Below are positions 32,977 to 42,002 of a stretch of 64,000 bases of DNA, piece by piece. Numbering within the stretch: the stretch's first letter is position 1; every line of letters starts with the position of its first letter. Below the pieces are notes generated by a model. The model did no database searches and had not been told where the DNA came from. It saw only the letters and a list, made by a program, of their open reading frames with translations. This stretch comes from Curvibacter lanceolatus ATCC 14669 (GTDB taxonomy: Bacteria; Pseudomonadota; Gammaproteobacteria; Burkholderiales; Burkholderiaceae_C): positions 84,365 to 148,364 of the forward strand of contig NZ_KB906267.1 of assembly GCF_000381265.1 (NCBI RefSeq). Reading direction: 5' to 3'. Both the position numbers and the translations under genes were made by a program.

Positions 32977-33803
32977 TGAATTCTTTTCTCGATCTCGTTG
33001 CCGAAAGCTTCCATCAAGCCCACCACCGGCTGGAGCCGGACCTCCAACTCAGCCACCAGGGCCTCCTGCCACTCGCGGCTGAAGCCATGCAGCCAGCCGC
33101 CCGGCCGCCATTCAGCGCCCGGCGCAGTGGCCGCATCCGGCGGCTGCGCTGCCCGGCTGGCCTCATGGGCCTGGCGCAACTGGTCAAAGCGGCGCTCCAG
33201 CAGTGGGCTCACCCGACCCAGCAGTTGCTGCCGCCGGGCGTCAATCATCTTGTCCATCGCAGCGTCCAGCGCGGCCAGCTGTTGCAGCCGCGGCGTGGAG
33301 GCGCTCAGCACTTGGCGCACATGGGCCCGCAGGGAGGCGATTTTCGTCTCCATCTGGCGCTGTTGATCGAGATAACGCTGCTGAAATGCGGCATAAGTAC
33401 CCTCCCCGCCCGGCAAGTCGGTCTGGTCAACGTACTTGCTCATGCCTGCCGGCAGGCGCATACCCGGCAGCGAGGCCGGCCCCTGGCCGGCCGCGGCCGA
33501 CGCCACGGCGGCGGCATTCACATCGGCCAAGCCGCGCATGAGGCTGCCACGCACCCGCTCCAGCAGCTTCTTGAGGGCCGCCAGCTGGGCTTCGGTGGGC
33601 GGGGTCGCGGGGGCACCGGTCCCGTCGGCCAGGGCCTGGAGCTGCTGCTGCACACCGCGCAGGGTGATGGCGTCGAACGCGCTGAGCCACTGGCTCAGGC
33701 GCTCGGCAAAATCGCGCTCTGCCCCCCCGGAAACAGGCCCTGGCACGCCGGCACGCTCGGCCAGCAGGCGGACCAGCGCAGCGCTGGTGAAATTCGTTTG
33801 CAA
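32973..33803 (-). CDS. DUF3348-family protein (motor-cluster accessory)
   Basis: About 276 residues, soluble, mainly helical. The N-terminus has the family-type SAALVRLLAERAG; then DFAERLSQWLSAFDAITL, a helical segment with two conserved-looking loops (MSKYVDQTDLPGGEGTYAAF and RYLDQQRQMETKIASLRAHV), and a C-terminal helix ending FGNEIEKRIQ. I recognise it as DUF3348, which accompanies DUF802 genes. Function unknown. No ATG is available upstream of the conserved region. The TTG at 33803 fits family length best and a TTG at 33902 would add 33 atypical residues, so the start is uncertain. It is the first gene of the four-gene overlapping unit. Confidence 0.75.
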   Translation of the reverse strand: MQTNFTSAALVRLLAERAGVPGPVSGGAERDFAERLSQWLSAFDAITLRGVQQQLQALADGTGAPATPPTEAQLAALKKLLERVRGSLMRGLADVNAAAVASAAAGQGPASLPGMRLPAGMSKYVDQTDLPGGEGTYAAFQQRYLDQQRQMETKIASLRAHVRQVLSASTPRLQQLAALDAAMDKMIDARRQQLLGRVSPLLERRFDQLRQAHEASRAAQPPDAATAPGAEWRPGGWLHGFSREWQEALVAELEVRLQPVVGLMEAFGNEIEKRIQ

Positions 33804-33971
33804 CTGAAAAAGTCTCGTCTTCTTGTGTGGCCTGCACCCGGCAAGCCCCTTGGGGACGCAGGCCGAACCGGGCCCTTGCCCTGCCCCGCACCCGGGCGGC
33901 AAAAAGGTGAGATTGTCTTACAGACTGCGCCCCGGCCCGCCAAGCCGGGTTCGGGCAGGCGCGAGCCCGGC

Positions 33972-35537
33972 TCAGACAGCGGCCAGGCGGAAGCGGTCCA
34001 CCGCCTCGGCCAGGTGGTGGGCCTCGTGCTGCAAGGCTTGGGCGGCGGCCGTGCTGTCCTGCACGCGGCGGGTGTTTTCACGGGTCACCTCGTCGAGCTG
34101 GCCGATGGCCCCATTGACGCTCTCGATGCCCTGGCTTTGCGAGGCGGTGGAATCGCTGATCTGCCGGATCGCCTCGGACACCTGGGCCACGCCGGCCACG
34201 ATCTCGCGCATGGTCTGGCCGGCATCGGTCACCAGGCGCGAGCCGGCCTCCACCCGTTCCACACTGCCGCCGATCAGGCTCTTGATCTCGCGCGCGGCGG
34301 CGGCCGAGCGCTGGGCCAGGGTGCGCACCTCGCCCGCCACCACGGCAAAACCGCGCCCGTCCTCGCCCGCACGGGCCGCTTCGACGGCAGCATTGAGGGC
34401 CAGGATGTTGGTCTGGAAGGCGATCCCGTCGATCACACCCACGATGTCGGTGATGCGGCGGCTGGCCTGCGTGATCTGGTCCATGGTGCTGACCACCTCG
34501 CCCACCACCGCACCGCCCCGGTTGGCCACCTCGGAGGTCTGCTCGGCGAGGTGGCGCGCCGTGACGGCGGCATTGGCGGCCTGCTGCATGCCCTGGTGGA
34601 TCTCGTACATCGCATCGGCCGTGGTCTTGAGCTCATCGGCCGCTTGCTCGCTGCGCTGGTGCAGGTCCTGGTTGCCGCTGGCGATCTCGCGGGTGGCGGT
34701 GGCCATCTGGCCCACCGAATGCTGGATGTCGCGCAAGGTGCCGCCCAGGCCCTGGCGCATGCGCTCCAGCGCACGAACCAGGTCACCCAGCTCGTCTCGC
34801 CGCTGCGATTGCACCGCCTGGCCGAGGTCGCCCGAGGCAATGGCCTCGGCGGTGCGCAAGCCGGCCTCGATGTCGCGCGCGATCTGGCGGCTGATGCGCA
34901 GGCCCAAGCCCAGGCCCAGCGCCACCGCGACAGCGGCACCCGCCAGGGCCAGCCACAGCACCTCACGGCGTTGGGCTTCATAGGCCTGGGCCTGATCGGC
35001 CGTGGCCTGGGCCACCTGGGCGCTGTAGGCCTGCAGCGATTTCAGTTGCGCTTCGACCAGGGGTTTGAGCTCGCGGTTCACGCCCAGCACCGCCCGGGCC
35101 AGCTCGCCCGCGGCCTTGGTCTGCTGCAGCTGGGCGATGGCGGCCGCCACCTGGCTGCCCTGCTGCTGGACCTGGTCCATGGCCTGTTTTTCGGCCTCGC
35201 TGGCCTGCGCCCGGCCCAGTTGGGCACTGAGCTCGGCGATGGCGGCCGCCCCGGCCTGCACCCGCTGGTCCAGCACGCCTTGCGACACCGGGTTGGTGTT
35301 CATCACCGCCGACAGGGCCGCATCGTTGGTGATGCGGATCTCGGCCTGCCAGCGCAGCACCAGCTGGTGGCGCTCGGCCAGGGCCTGCTGGGCCTGCAGG
35401 GCTTCGCCATCGATCCAGGTCACAGCGGCCAGGGCCAGGCCGCCCACGGTCATGCAGCCCAGGACCAGCGCCCCCATCAGGGCAGACAAGGTATGACCGA
35501 GCTTGCGGCTCGAAGAGGCGGAGGCGGAGTGGTTCAT
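33972..35537 (-). CDS. Methyl-accepting chemotaxis protein
   Basis: 521 residues, class like Tsr/Tar of Burkholderiales. TM1 lies at about 18-40, a helical periplasmic domain at about 42-190, TM2 at about 192-213 and HAMP at about 214-268. A long cytoplasmic hairpin has its highly conserved tip [20 protein letters not shown] plus [20 protein letters not shown]. Methylatable Gln/Glu pairs flank the tip. No C-terminal CheR/CheB-binding pentapeptide is present. It signals to CheA/CheW, which are not in the window, so its ligand and even its link to flagella or another motor are unknown. It lies 168 bp upstream of the motor cluster, in the same orientation. Confidence 0.95.
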   Translation of the reverse strand: MNHSASASSSRKLGHTLSALMGALVLGCMTVGGLALAAVTWIDGEALQAQQALAERHQLVLRWQAEIRITNDAALSAVMNTNPVSQGVLDQRVQAGAAAIAELSAQLGRAQASEAEKQAMDQVQQQGSQVAAAIAQLQQTKAAGELARAVLGVNRELKPLVEAQLKSLQAYSAQVAQATADQAQAYEAQRREVLWLALAGAAVAVALGLGLGLRISRQIARDIEAGLRTAEAIASGDLGQAVQSQRRDELGDLVRALERMRQGLGGTLRDIQHSVGQMATATREIASGNQDLHQRSEQAADELKTTADAMYEIHQGMQQAANAAVTARHLAEQTSEVANRGGAVVGEVVSTMDQITQASRRITDIVGVIDGIAFQTNILALNAAVEAARAGEDGRGFAVVAGEVRTLAQRSAAAAREIKSLIGGSVERVEAGSRLVTDAGQTMREIVAGVAQVSEAIRQISDSTASQSQGIESVNGAIGQLDEVTRENTRRVQDSTAAAQALQHEAHHLAEAVDRFRLAAV

Positions 35538-35735
35538 GAGGTTCGTGCAGAGCGTGATCTGAGCAAGGACGAGGTCGCGGCGAAGTCACCGGGCCTGTGC
35601 ATACTAGTTTCCGAATGTAACGAAAATGCGCAAAATGCCACCAGGCCGGCAAGCTCCAGCTTGACGAAGATCAAAAAAGCAACAACTCTGCCGCCCCCAA
35701 CGTGACCGGATCGGCACGGGCGCAGGCACGTCAAC

Positions 35736-35960
35736 TCAAGCCGCGGCCGCTTTGGCGTGGCGTTGGCTGTTGCAATGCCCATGGCTGATGGCCAGGTTCT
35801 CCAGGTGGCTGTTGCCTCCTTCGCACAGGGGCTGGATGTGCTCCAGCGTGGCCTGCTCATGGGGCACATGCTGGCCGCACACCCAGCACGGCACCTGGCC
35901 GTGCAGCTGGCGGGCCACAGTCTTGTAGATTTTTTCGCGGGTCAGGCCCAGTTTGCTCAT
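35736..35960 (-). CDS. Mini HNH endonuclease-like protein
   Basis: Only 74 residues. A zinc-binding-type HNH core occupies most of the protein: CWVCG, then EHIQPLCEGGNSHLENLAI with the catalytic His-containing E-H-I, the Asn of GGNSHLENL, and SHGHCNSQRH at the third motif. It has no specificity domain. Such small HNH proteins may nick or cut DNA, often as parts of phage or defence loci, but isolated copies are frequent in chromosomes. The ATG at 35960 is clear. It is in the same orientation as the chemoreceptor and the motor cluster but separated by 198 bp, so co-transcription is unproven. Confidence 0.82.
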   Translation of the reverse strand: MSKLGLTREKIYKTVARQLHGQVPCWVCGQHVPHEQATLEHIQPLCEGGNSHLENLAISHGHCNSQRHAKAAAA

Positions 35961-36043
35961 GTCAGATTCCGTCGAGGCGCCGGCACCTGCCGGGCCCGGG
36001 GATCATACGAAAAGCCAGGTGGCTCCAGCCTCTGCGCCGACCC

Positions 36044-37792
36044 TCAGCTTTCGTCGCGCAACCACACCACGCCGCCCGAATGGGTGACCGCCCCTTGGTG
36101 GGCCGGGCGCACGGTGGCGGCGTATTTCTCCAGCACGCCGCCCAGCGGCGGGCGCTGGTGGCGGGCGGCGGCGGCGGCGCGGCGGGCCAGTTCGGCCTCG
36201 CTGAGGTCCACGCTGATGCTGCGCGCCTCGGGTCGGGCGTCGATGCGCACGATGTCGCCGTCCTGCAGCAACCCGATCGGGCCCCCGGCCACGGCCTCGG
36301 GCCCGGCGTAGCCGATGCACAGCCCCCGCGTGGCCCCCGAAAAGCGCCCGTCGGTCAGCAAAGCCACCTTGTCACCCACGCCCTGGCCGTACAGCAGCGC
36401 GGTGATGCCCAGCATCTCGCGCATGCCGGGGCTGCCCTGCGGGCCTTCGTTGCGGATCACGATCACGTCGCCCACCTGGTAGCGCAGGGCCTGCACCGCG
36501 GCCTGGGCCTCTTCCTCGCTCTCGAACACCCGGGCCGGGCCGGTGTGCACCAGGGTCTTGAGCCCAGCCGTCTTGAGCAAGGCCCCATCAGGGCACAGAT
36601 TGCCCTTGAGCACGGCCACGCCACCGTCGCGGCTCAGGGCCTGGTCGATCGGCCGCACCACGCGCCCGTCGGGAGCGCCCGCCGTGGCCAGTTCTTCGGC
36701 CAGGGTGCGCCCGGTGTAGGTCAGCGCCTGGCCATGCAGGTAGCCGCCCGCCAGCAGCTCGCGCAGGATCACCCCGGCGCCGCCGATGTAGTGCACATCG
36801 CGCGCCAGGTAGCGCCCGCCGGGGCGCAGATCGGCAATCAGCGGGGTGCGGGCAAAGACTTCGGCCACGTCGTCCAGATGGAAGCGGATGCCGGCCTCAT
36901 GCGCAATGGCCGGGATGTGCAGGGCCGCATTCGTCGAGCCCCCGGTGGCCGAGACCACAGCACAGGCATTCTCCAGCGCCTGGCGCGTGAGCACCTCGCG
37001 CGGCAAGGGCCCGCCGCCGGTGAGCGAGGCCTGCACCGCCGCCATCAGCTGGCGCGCCGTGCGCCGCATCAGCGGGGCGCGCTCGCTGAACACCGCGGGC
37101 AGCATGCTCGATCCGATGGGCGCCAGGCCCAGGGCCTCGCTGACCATGCCCATGGTGTTGGCCGTGAACTGGCCGGCACAGGCCCCCGCCGTGGGCAGGC
37201 AGGCGTGGCTGACCTGGGCCAGTTCTTCGGTGCTGGCCTGGCCGGCCAGCACCTGGCCGATGGTCTCGTAGGTGTCGACCACGTTCAGGTCGCGGCCGTC
37301 GGGCCCGGGCATCTGCCCCGGCAGGGCCGAGCCGCCGTGCACGAACACGCCGGGCACATTGCAGCGCACGATGCCCATCATCAGCCCCGGCAGGTTCTTG
37401 TCGCAGGCCCCGATGGCAAAGATGCCGTCCCACTGGTGGCCCCGCACCGAGGCCTCGACACTGTCGGCAATCAGCTCGCGCGAGACCAGCGAGAAGCGCA
37501 TGCCCGAGTGGGCCATGGTGAGCCCGTCGCTCACCGACACCACGGGGCACTCGTGGGGGGTGCCGCCGGCGGCGTAGATGCCGGTCTTGGCGTGCTGGGC
37601 CTGCTCGCGCAGGTTGAGGTTGCAGGGGCTCATCTCGCCGCCGGTGTGGAACACACCGATGTGGGGCCGGGCGATGTCCTCGTCGTCCTGCCCCAGGGCG
37701 TACAGAAAGCTGCGCGTGGTGGCGCGGATGGTGCCTTCGACCAGGGTGGCCGAGCGGTAGCGGGGCGGCTTGGCCGCGGGTTGGTCGCTCAT
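36044..37792 (-). CDS. IlvD/Edd-family dehydratase (second copy, divergent type)
   Basis: 582 residues. It belongs to the IlvD/Edd Fe-S dehydratase family but is clearly different from the ilvD at 6.3 kb: shorter, with motifs [28 protein letters not shown] and [20 protein letters not shown] holding the presumed cluster cysteines. It could be a second dihydroxy-acid dehydratase (the type of actinobacteria and archaea) or a dehydratase for sugar acids such as arabonate or xylonate; sequence alone does not decide. The start ATG at 37792 has GGAGA about 12 nt upstream. No sugar-acid genes surround it, and it has its own promoter region of 151 bp. Confidence 0.85.
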   Translation of the reverse strand: MSDQPAAKPPRYRSATLVEGTIRATTRSFLYALGQDDEDIARPHIGVFHTGGEMSPCNLNLREQAQHAKTGIYAAGGTPHECPVVSVSDGLTMAHSGMRFSLVSRELIADSVEASVRGHQWDGIFAIGACDKNLPGLMMGIVRCNVPGVFVHGGSALPGQMPGPDGRDLNVVDTYETIGQVLAGQASTEELAQVSHACLPTAGACAGQFTANTMGMVSEALGLAPIGSSMLPAVFSERAPLMRRTARQLMAAVQASLTGGGPLPREVLTRQALENACAVVSATGGSTNAALHIPAIAHEAGIRFHLDDVAEVFARTPLIADLRPGGRYLARDVHYIGGAGVILRELLAGGYLHGQALTYTGRTLAEELATAGAPDGRVVRPIDQALSRDGGVAVLKGNLCPDGALLKTAGLKTLVHTGPARVFESEEEAQAAVQALRYQVGDVIVIRNEGPQGSPGMREMLGITALLYGQGVGDKVALLTDGRFSGATRGLCIGYAGPEAVAGGPIGLLQDGDIVRIDARPEARSISVDLSEAELARRAAAAARHQRPPLGGVLEKYAATVRPAHQGAVTHSGGVVWLRDES

Positions 37793-37943
37793 GGTGTGCA
37801 GTCTCCGGGGCCCCGTTCTGCGGGCGGCGCCCTGCGGGGTGGCTGGCACTTTAGCACCGGGCTGCCCGGGCTGCAGGGCGGCCGGGTGTTGCCCGCCACA
37901 AGCCGGCTGCTAGCCCCCCACCAGCCCGCTACAAGCCCAGCCC

Positions 37944-39680
37944 TCAGGCCGCGCGGCGCCGGTCAGCGTGCGGCGCGGCCTGGATCAGGCTGCGGGTATA
38001 CGGATGCTGGGGGTGTTCCCAGATCTCGCGGTGGTGGCCGGCTTCGACGATGCGGCCCTGGTTCATCACCATCACCCGGTCGGCGATGTGGCGCACCACC
38101 GACAGGTCGTGCGAGATGAACAGGTAGGACAGGCCGAAGTCCTGCTTGAGCTCGACCAGCAGGTTCAGGATCTGCGCCTGGATGGATACATCGAGCGCCG
38201 ACACCGGCTCGTCAAGCACCACCAGCGCGGGCCGCACCACCAGGGCCCGGGCGATGCCGATGCGCTGGCGCTGGCCGCCCGAAAACTCGTTGGGGTAGCG
38301 GCTGGCGGCCGAGGCCGGCAGGCCCACACGCTCCAGGATCTCGCCGATGCGGCGGCGGCGCTCATCGCGCGAGGCCACGTCGTGCACCTTGAGCACGGTG
38401 TCCAGGATGTCTTGCACGCTGCGCCGTGGGTTGAGCGAGGCATACGGGTCCTGGAACACCATCTGGATGCGGCGCCGCCAGGGCTTGAGGGCGCGCTCGG
38501 GCAGGCGGGCGATGTCAGTGCCGTCGAGCACGATGCGACCCTCGGCCGGGTCGACCAGGCGCAGCAGGGTTTTGGACAAGGTGGACTTGCCGCAGCCCGA
38601 TTCGCCCACCAGGCCCAGGGTCTCACCGACGCGCAGCTCGAAGGACACGCCATCCACCGCGTTCACCAGGGCGCCATCGCGCCCCTTGTAGGCGGTGCGC
38701 AGCGCCTGCACCTGCAGCAGCGGCTGGCCGGTGGGCAGCACCACGGGCTGCGGGGCCCGGGGCGCGGGCTGCACCAGCTCGAAACGGCGCTGGCCCGTGA
38801 CGGGGTCGAGCGCGGTGTTGATCTCGGGCAGGCGGCGCTCGCTGCTGTGGGGCACCTGGCCGGCATGCAGCGAGGCGCCCAGCAGGCCCCGGGTGTAGGC
38901 GTGGCCGGGTTGGGCAAACAGGGTGGCGGTGTCGGCCTCTTCGACCTTTTCGCCGCCGAACATCACGGCCACGCGATCGGCCCATTGCGAGACCACCCCC
39001 AGATCGTGGGTGATCAGCAGCAGGGCCATGTCCAGCTCGCGGCGCAGGCCGTCCAGCAGCTCCAGGATCTGGGCCTGGATGGTGACATCGAGCGCGGTGG
39101 TGGGTTCATCCGCCACCAGGAGGCGCGGGCGGCAGGCCACGGCCATGGCGATCATCACGCGCTGGCGCTGCCCGCCGGACAGCTTGTGCGGGTGGTCGTC
39201 GATGCGGCGCTGCGGCTCGGGGATGCGCACCAAGTCCAGCAGTTCGATGGCGCGGCGCCGTGCCGCCAGAGGCGACAGGCCTTCGTGCAGGCGCAGGGTC
39301 TCGGCGATCTGGGCCCCGATGGTGTGCACCGGGTTGAGCGAGGTCATGGGCTCCTGGAAGATCATCGAGATCTCGCGCCCGCGCAGGGCCCGCAGCTCGG
39401 GCGGGCGCAGTTGCAGGATGTCGCGCCCCTCGAACAGCAGCCGCCCCGTCACCTCGGCCCCGGGGGCCAACAGGCGCAGCAGCGACAAGGCGGTGGTCGA
39501 CTTGCCGCAACCCGATTCGCCCACCAGGGCCAGGGTTTCGCCGCGCTGCAGGCTGAGGTTCAGGTGGCTGACAGCGCTGACCCGGCCCTGTGAGCCGCGA
39601 AACGCGATGCTCAGGTCCTGGATGTCGAGCAAGGGGGCCTCGGGCTGAAGGGGTCGCTGGGGGGAGGTGATGGTGCTCAT
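37944..39680 (-). CDS. ABC transporter ATPase, two fused nucleotide-binding domains (peptide/GsiA-like)
   Basis: 578 residues, two complete ATPase cassettes in tandem. Domain 1 (about 15-265) has Walker A GESGCGKSTT, signature LSGGQRQR and Walker B LLVADEPTTALD. Domain 2 (about 320-575) has GESGCGKSTLSK, FSGGQRQRIGIARAL and LVVLDEPVSALD. This fused DppD-DppF form is typical of GsiA-like transporters. It powers the two permeases encoded just upstream (24 nt gap). Together with the divergently encoded family-5 binding protein and SsuD, it probably imports an organosulfur compound or sulfur-containing peptide (inference). The ATG at 39680 is preferred over a TTG three codons earlier. Confidence 0.95.
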   Translation of the reverse strand: MSTITSPQRPLQPEAPLLDIQDLSIAFRGSQGRVSAVSHLNLSLQRGETLALVGESGCGKSTTALSLLRLLAPGAEVTGRLLFEGRDILQLRPPELRALRGREISMIFQEPMTSLNPVHTIGAQIAETLRLHEGLSPLAARRRAIELLDLVRIPEPQRRIDDHPHKLSGGQRQRVMIAMAVACRPRLLVADEPTTALDVTIQAQILELLDGLRRELDMALLLITHDLGVVSQWADRVAVMFGGEKVEEADTATLFAQPGHAYTRGLLGASLHAGQVPHSSERRLPEINTALDPVTGQRRFELVQPAPRAPQPVVLPTGQPLLQVQALRTAYKGRDGALVNAVDGVSFELRVGETLGLVGESGCGKSTLSKTLLRLVDPAEGRIVLDGTDIARLPERALKPWRRRIQMVFQDPYASLNPRRSVQDILDTVLKVHDVASRDERRRRIGEILERVGLPASAASRYPNEFSGGQRQRIGIARALVVRPALVVLDEPVSALDVSIQAQILNLLVELKQDFGLSYLFISHDLSVVRHIADRVMVMNQGRIVEAGHHREIWEHPQHPYTRSLIQAAPHADRRRAA

Positions 39681-39704
39681 GGTCAACAAGGGGTGAAGTC
39701 AGAT

Positions 39705-40676
39705 TCAGCGGCCGCGCAGACGGGGGTTGAAGGCGTCGTTCAGGCCGTCGCCCAGCAGGTTCAGCGCCAGCACGGTCAGCACGATGGCGGCGCCCGGCAA
39801 GGCGGTCAGGAACCAGGCGGTGCGCAGCAGTTCGCGCCCCTCGCCGATCATGCTGCCCCAGGACACGGCATTCGGGTCGCCCATGCCCAGGAAGGACAGC
39901 GCCGACTCGATCAGGATGGCGCTGGCCACCAACACCGAGGTGGTGACGATCACCGGCGGCAGCGCGTTGGGCAGCATCTCCTGCGCCATGATGCGCAGGT
40001 GGCTGAAGCCCTGGCTGCGCGCCGCCAGCACAAACTCGGCCTCACGCAGGGTGCGGAACTCGGCGCGCACCAGACGTGCGATCACCGGCCACGAGGCCAG
40101 CCCGATGGCCAGCACGATCACACCCACCGAGGGGCGGCCGATGGCGACCACCACGATCACCAGCAAAAAGGTGGGCACGGTCTGCACCAGCTCGGTCAGG
40201 CGCACCAGCACATCATCGACCACGCCGCCCAGGTAGCCCGCGGTGGCGCCCACCACAATGCCGATGGCCAGGCTGAGCACCGCCGCCACCACGCCCACCG
40301 CCAGCGACACGCGGGCGCCATGCGCGATGCCGGCCAGCACGTCGCGGCCCAGCGAGTCGCTGCCCAGGGGGTAGGCCGCGTCCTGCCCCGGCCACAGCAG
40401 GGGCTGGGCCACCATGTCGAGCGGGTCGCCCGGGAACAGCCAGGGCGCCAGCAGGGCCAGGGCCGCCATGCCCAGCAGGATCAGCGCGCCCAGCACGGCG
40501 GCCGGGTTGCGCAGCAGCGCCTTCAGCGCCACGAAGCGACGCGGGCCGGCGGCTGGCAAGGCCCCAACCGATACCACGGACGTCTCAAGGGGCAATTGGG
40601 GAACTTGGGGGCCTTGGGGTACTTCGGCCACATGGGCCGTCACGCCGGTACTGGCAGACAGAGGAACAGACGACAC
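39705..40676 (-). CDS. ABC transporter permease (DppC/GsiD-like)
   Basis: 323 residues. A non-conserved N-terminus of about 45 residues is followed by an oppC-type leader and a BPD_transp_1 domain with about six helices. Typical motifs are YPLGSDSLGRDVLAGIAHGA and the EAA-loop region EFVLAARSQGFSHLRIMAQE. It pairs with the DppB-like permease to form the membrane channel of the peptide-type importer. The start is a GTG at 40676 with CGGAGA about 11 nt upstream. It lies 50 nt after the first permease gene and 24 nt before the ATPase gene, in one operon. Confidence 0.93.
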   Translation of the reverse strand: MSSVPLSASTGVTAHVAEVPQGPQVPQLPLETSVVSVGALPAAGPRRFVALKALLRNPAAVLGALILLGMAALALLAPWLFPGDPLDMVAQPLLWPGQDAAYPLGSDSLGRDVLAGIAHGARVSLAVGVVAAVLSLAIGIVVGATAGYLGGVVDDVLVRLTELVQTVPTFLLVIVVVAIGRPSVGVIVLAIGLASWPVIARLVRAEFRTLREAEFVLAARSQGFSHLRIMAQEMLPNALPPVIVTTSVLVASAILIESALSFLGMGDPNAVSWGSMIGEGRELLRTAWFLTALPGAAIVLTVLALNLLGDGLNDAFNPRLRGR

Positions 40677-40726
40677 GTTGGGAATCTCCGAAAAACAGTT
40701 TCAGGGCCTGAGCCAGGCGACAGGCC

Positions 40727-41725
40727 TCAGCGCACGCGGATGCGCGGGTCCAGCGCCGCGTGCAGCAGGTCCACCAGCAGGTTGGCCAGGATCACCAGCA
40801 GCGACGACATCAGCAAAATGCCCAGCAGCACGGTGTAGTCGCGTGCCATCACCGACTCGAAGGCCAGCCGGCCCAGGCCGGGCCAGCTGAACACGGTCTC
40901 GACCACCACGGCGCCGCCCAGCAAGGTGCCGAAATGCATGCCGGCCACCGTGGTGACGGGGATCAATGCGTTGCGCAGCACATGGCGCAGCGTGACGGCC
41001 AGCGGGTGCAGGCCCTTGGCGACGGCGGTGCGCACAAAGTCCTGCTGGCTCACCTCGAGCATGGCGGCCCGGGTCAGGCGCGAGAAGATCGCCACATAGA
41101 AGCCCGCCATGGCCAGCGCCGGCAGCACCAGGTGGCGCAAGGTGTCGAGCACGCGGTCCAGCCCGCTGAGGCCGGCGCCGATGCTGCCACTGCCCCCGGT
41201 GGGCAGCCAGCCCAGCTTGACCGAGAACAGCACGATGGCCATCAGCCCCAGCCAGAAGCCGGGGGTGGAGTACAGCAACAGGGCCAGCACCGACAGCACC
41301 CGGTCGGGCCAGCGCCCCACCCGGCTGGCCATCACGGTGCCCAGCGCAATCCCCAGGGCCAGGGCCAGGCTGAGTGCGGCCAGCATCAGCAGCAAGGTGT
41401 TGCCCAGGCGGGCGCCGATCAGCTCGGTCACCGGCAGGTTGTAGCGCGGCGAGGTGCCCAGACTGAAATGGGCCAGGTGGCTGAGGTAGTTGGCCAACTG
41501 GTGCAGCACCGGCAGGTCAAGCCCGAAATGGTGGCGCAGCTGCTCCATGGTCTCGGCCGTGGCCGAGCCCGATTCAGCGGCCACCACGTCGGCGGCGTCG
41601 CCGGGCACCAGCTGCATCAGGAAGAAGTTCAGCACCACCACGCCCAGCACGGTTGGAATGGCCTGCCAGGCCGTGCGCCGCAGGGTGCGCGCGACCTCGC
41701 GCCAGCGCTCGTTCAGCACGCTCAT
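40727..41725 (-). CDS. ABC transporter permease (DppB/GsiC-like)
   Basis: 332 residues with about six membrane helices. N-terminal AIPTVLGVVVLNFFLMQLVP and LVPGDAAD segments are typical of DppB-like subunits. The EAA-type loop is DFVRTAVAKGLHPLAVTLRH and the C-terminal VVVETVFSWPGLGRLAFESV is also diagnostic. First gene of the permease-permease-ATPase operon, with ATG at 41725 and GGAGA upstream. It diverges from the binding-protein gene across a 277-bp region containing two inverted repeats. Confidence 0.94.
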   Translation of the reverse strand: MSVLNERWREVARTLRRTAWQAIPTVLGVVVLNFFLMQLVPGDAADVVAAESGSATAETMEQLRHHFGLDLPVLHQLANYLSHLAHFSLGTSPRYNLPVTELIGARLGNTLLLMLAALSLALALGIALGTVMASRVGRWPDRVLSVLALLLYSTPGFWLGLMAIVLFSVKLGWLPTGGSGSIGAGLSGLDRVLDTLRHLVLPALAMAGFYVAIFSRLTRAAMLEVSQQDFVRTAVAKGLHPLAVTLRHVLRNALIPVTTVAGMHFGTLLGGAVVVETVFSWPGLGRLAFESVMARDYTVLLGILLMSSLLVILANLLVDLLHAALDPRIRVR

Positions 41726-41831
41726 GGCGCGGTCTCCGGGTGGGGAGCTTGAAAGGCTTGGGGCAACATGCAGCAGCTCTCGGTAGGTCAGAAAGCTGGC
41801 GATGCTAGTCAGCCCCAGCGGGCGGGACAAC

Positions 41832-41844
41832 GAACAAATCGTTC
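41832..41844. promoter_or_regulatory. Small inverted repeat in transporter divergent promoter
   Basis: GAAC-N5-GTTC (41832-41844) lies 9 nt before a larger palindrome in the divergent region between the permease and binding-protein genes. It may be part of the same operator. Short, so chance is possible. Confidence 0.25.
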
Positions 41845-41852
41845 TATGCATG

Positions 41853-41869
41853 CACGTTTCATGAACGTG
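41853..41869. promoter_or_regulatory. 17-bp palindrome in transporter divergent promoter
   Basis: CACGTT-TCATG-AACGTG is a perfect 6+6 inverted repeat, central in the 277-bp divergent region of the peptide-type transporter and the binding protein-ssuD genes. It is a good candidate operator for a regulator that controls both operons, for example by sulfur status. No regulator gene lies next to it. Confidence 0.4.
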
Positions 41870-42002
41870 GCAGCTGGCGCTCAGGCCCGGCCCTGCTGCA
41901 CCGGAAATGTACTTAGCTAGCGCTGAAAGATTCGTTGTCAGGCGCCCTGGTTGCGGCAGACCATTCACCGGTCCAAGACTTTTGCACCAAGAGAAACCGC
42001 GC

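Noticed and set aside
29842..32979. Several long plus-strand frames over the DUF802 repeats
   Set aside because: They repeat with the 273-bp period only because the real gene does. The real frame is supported by membrane helices, start-stop overlaps and family resemblance.
28362..33803. Calling the cluster a genuine Zorya system
   Set aside because: Only the ZorA-like and ZorB-like parts are seen. No ZorC, helicase ZorD or adjacent ZorE-type gene is present, so the name Zorya is not justified.
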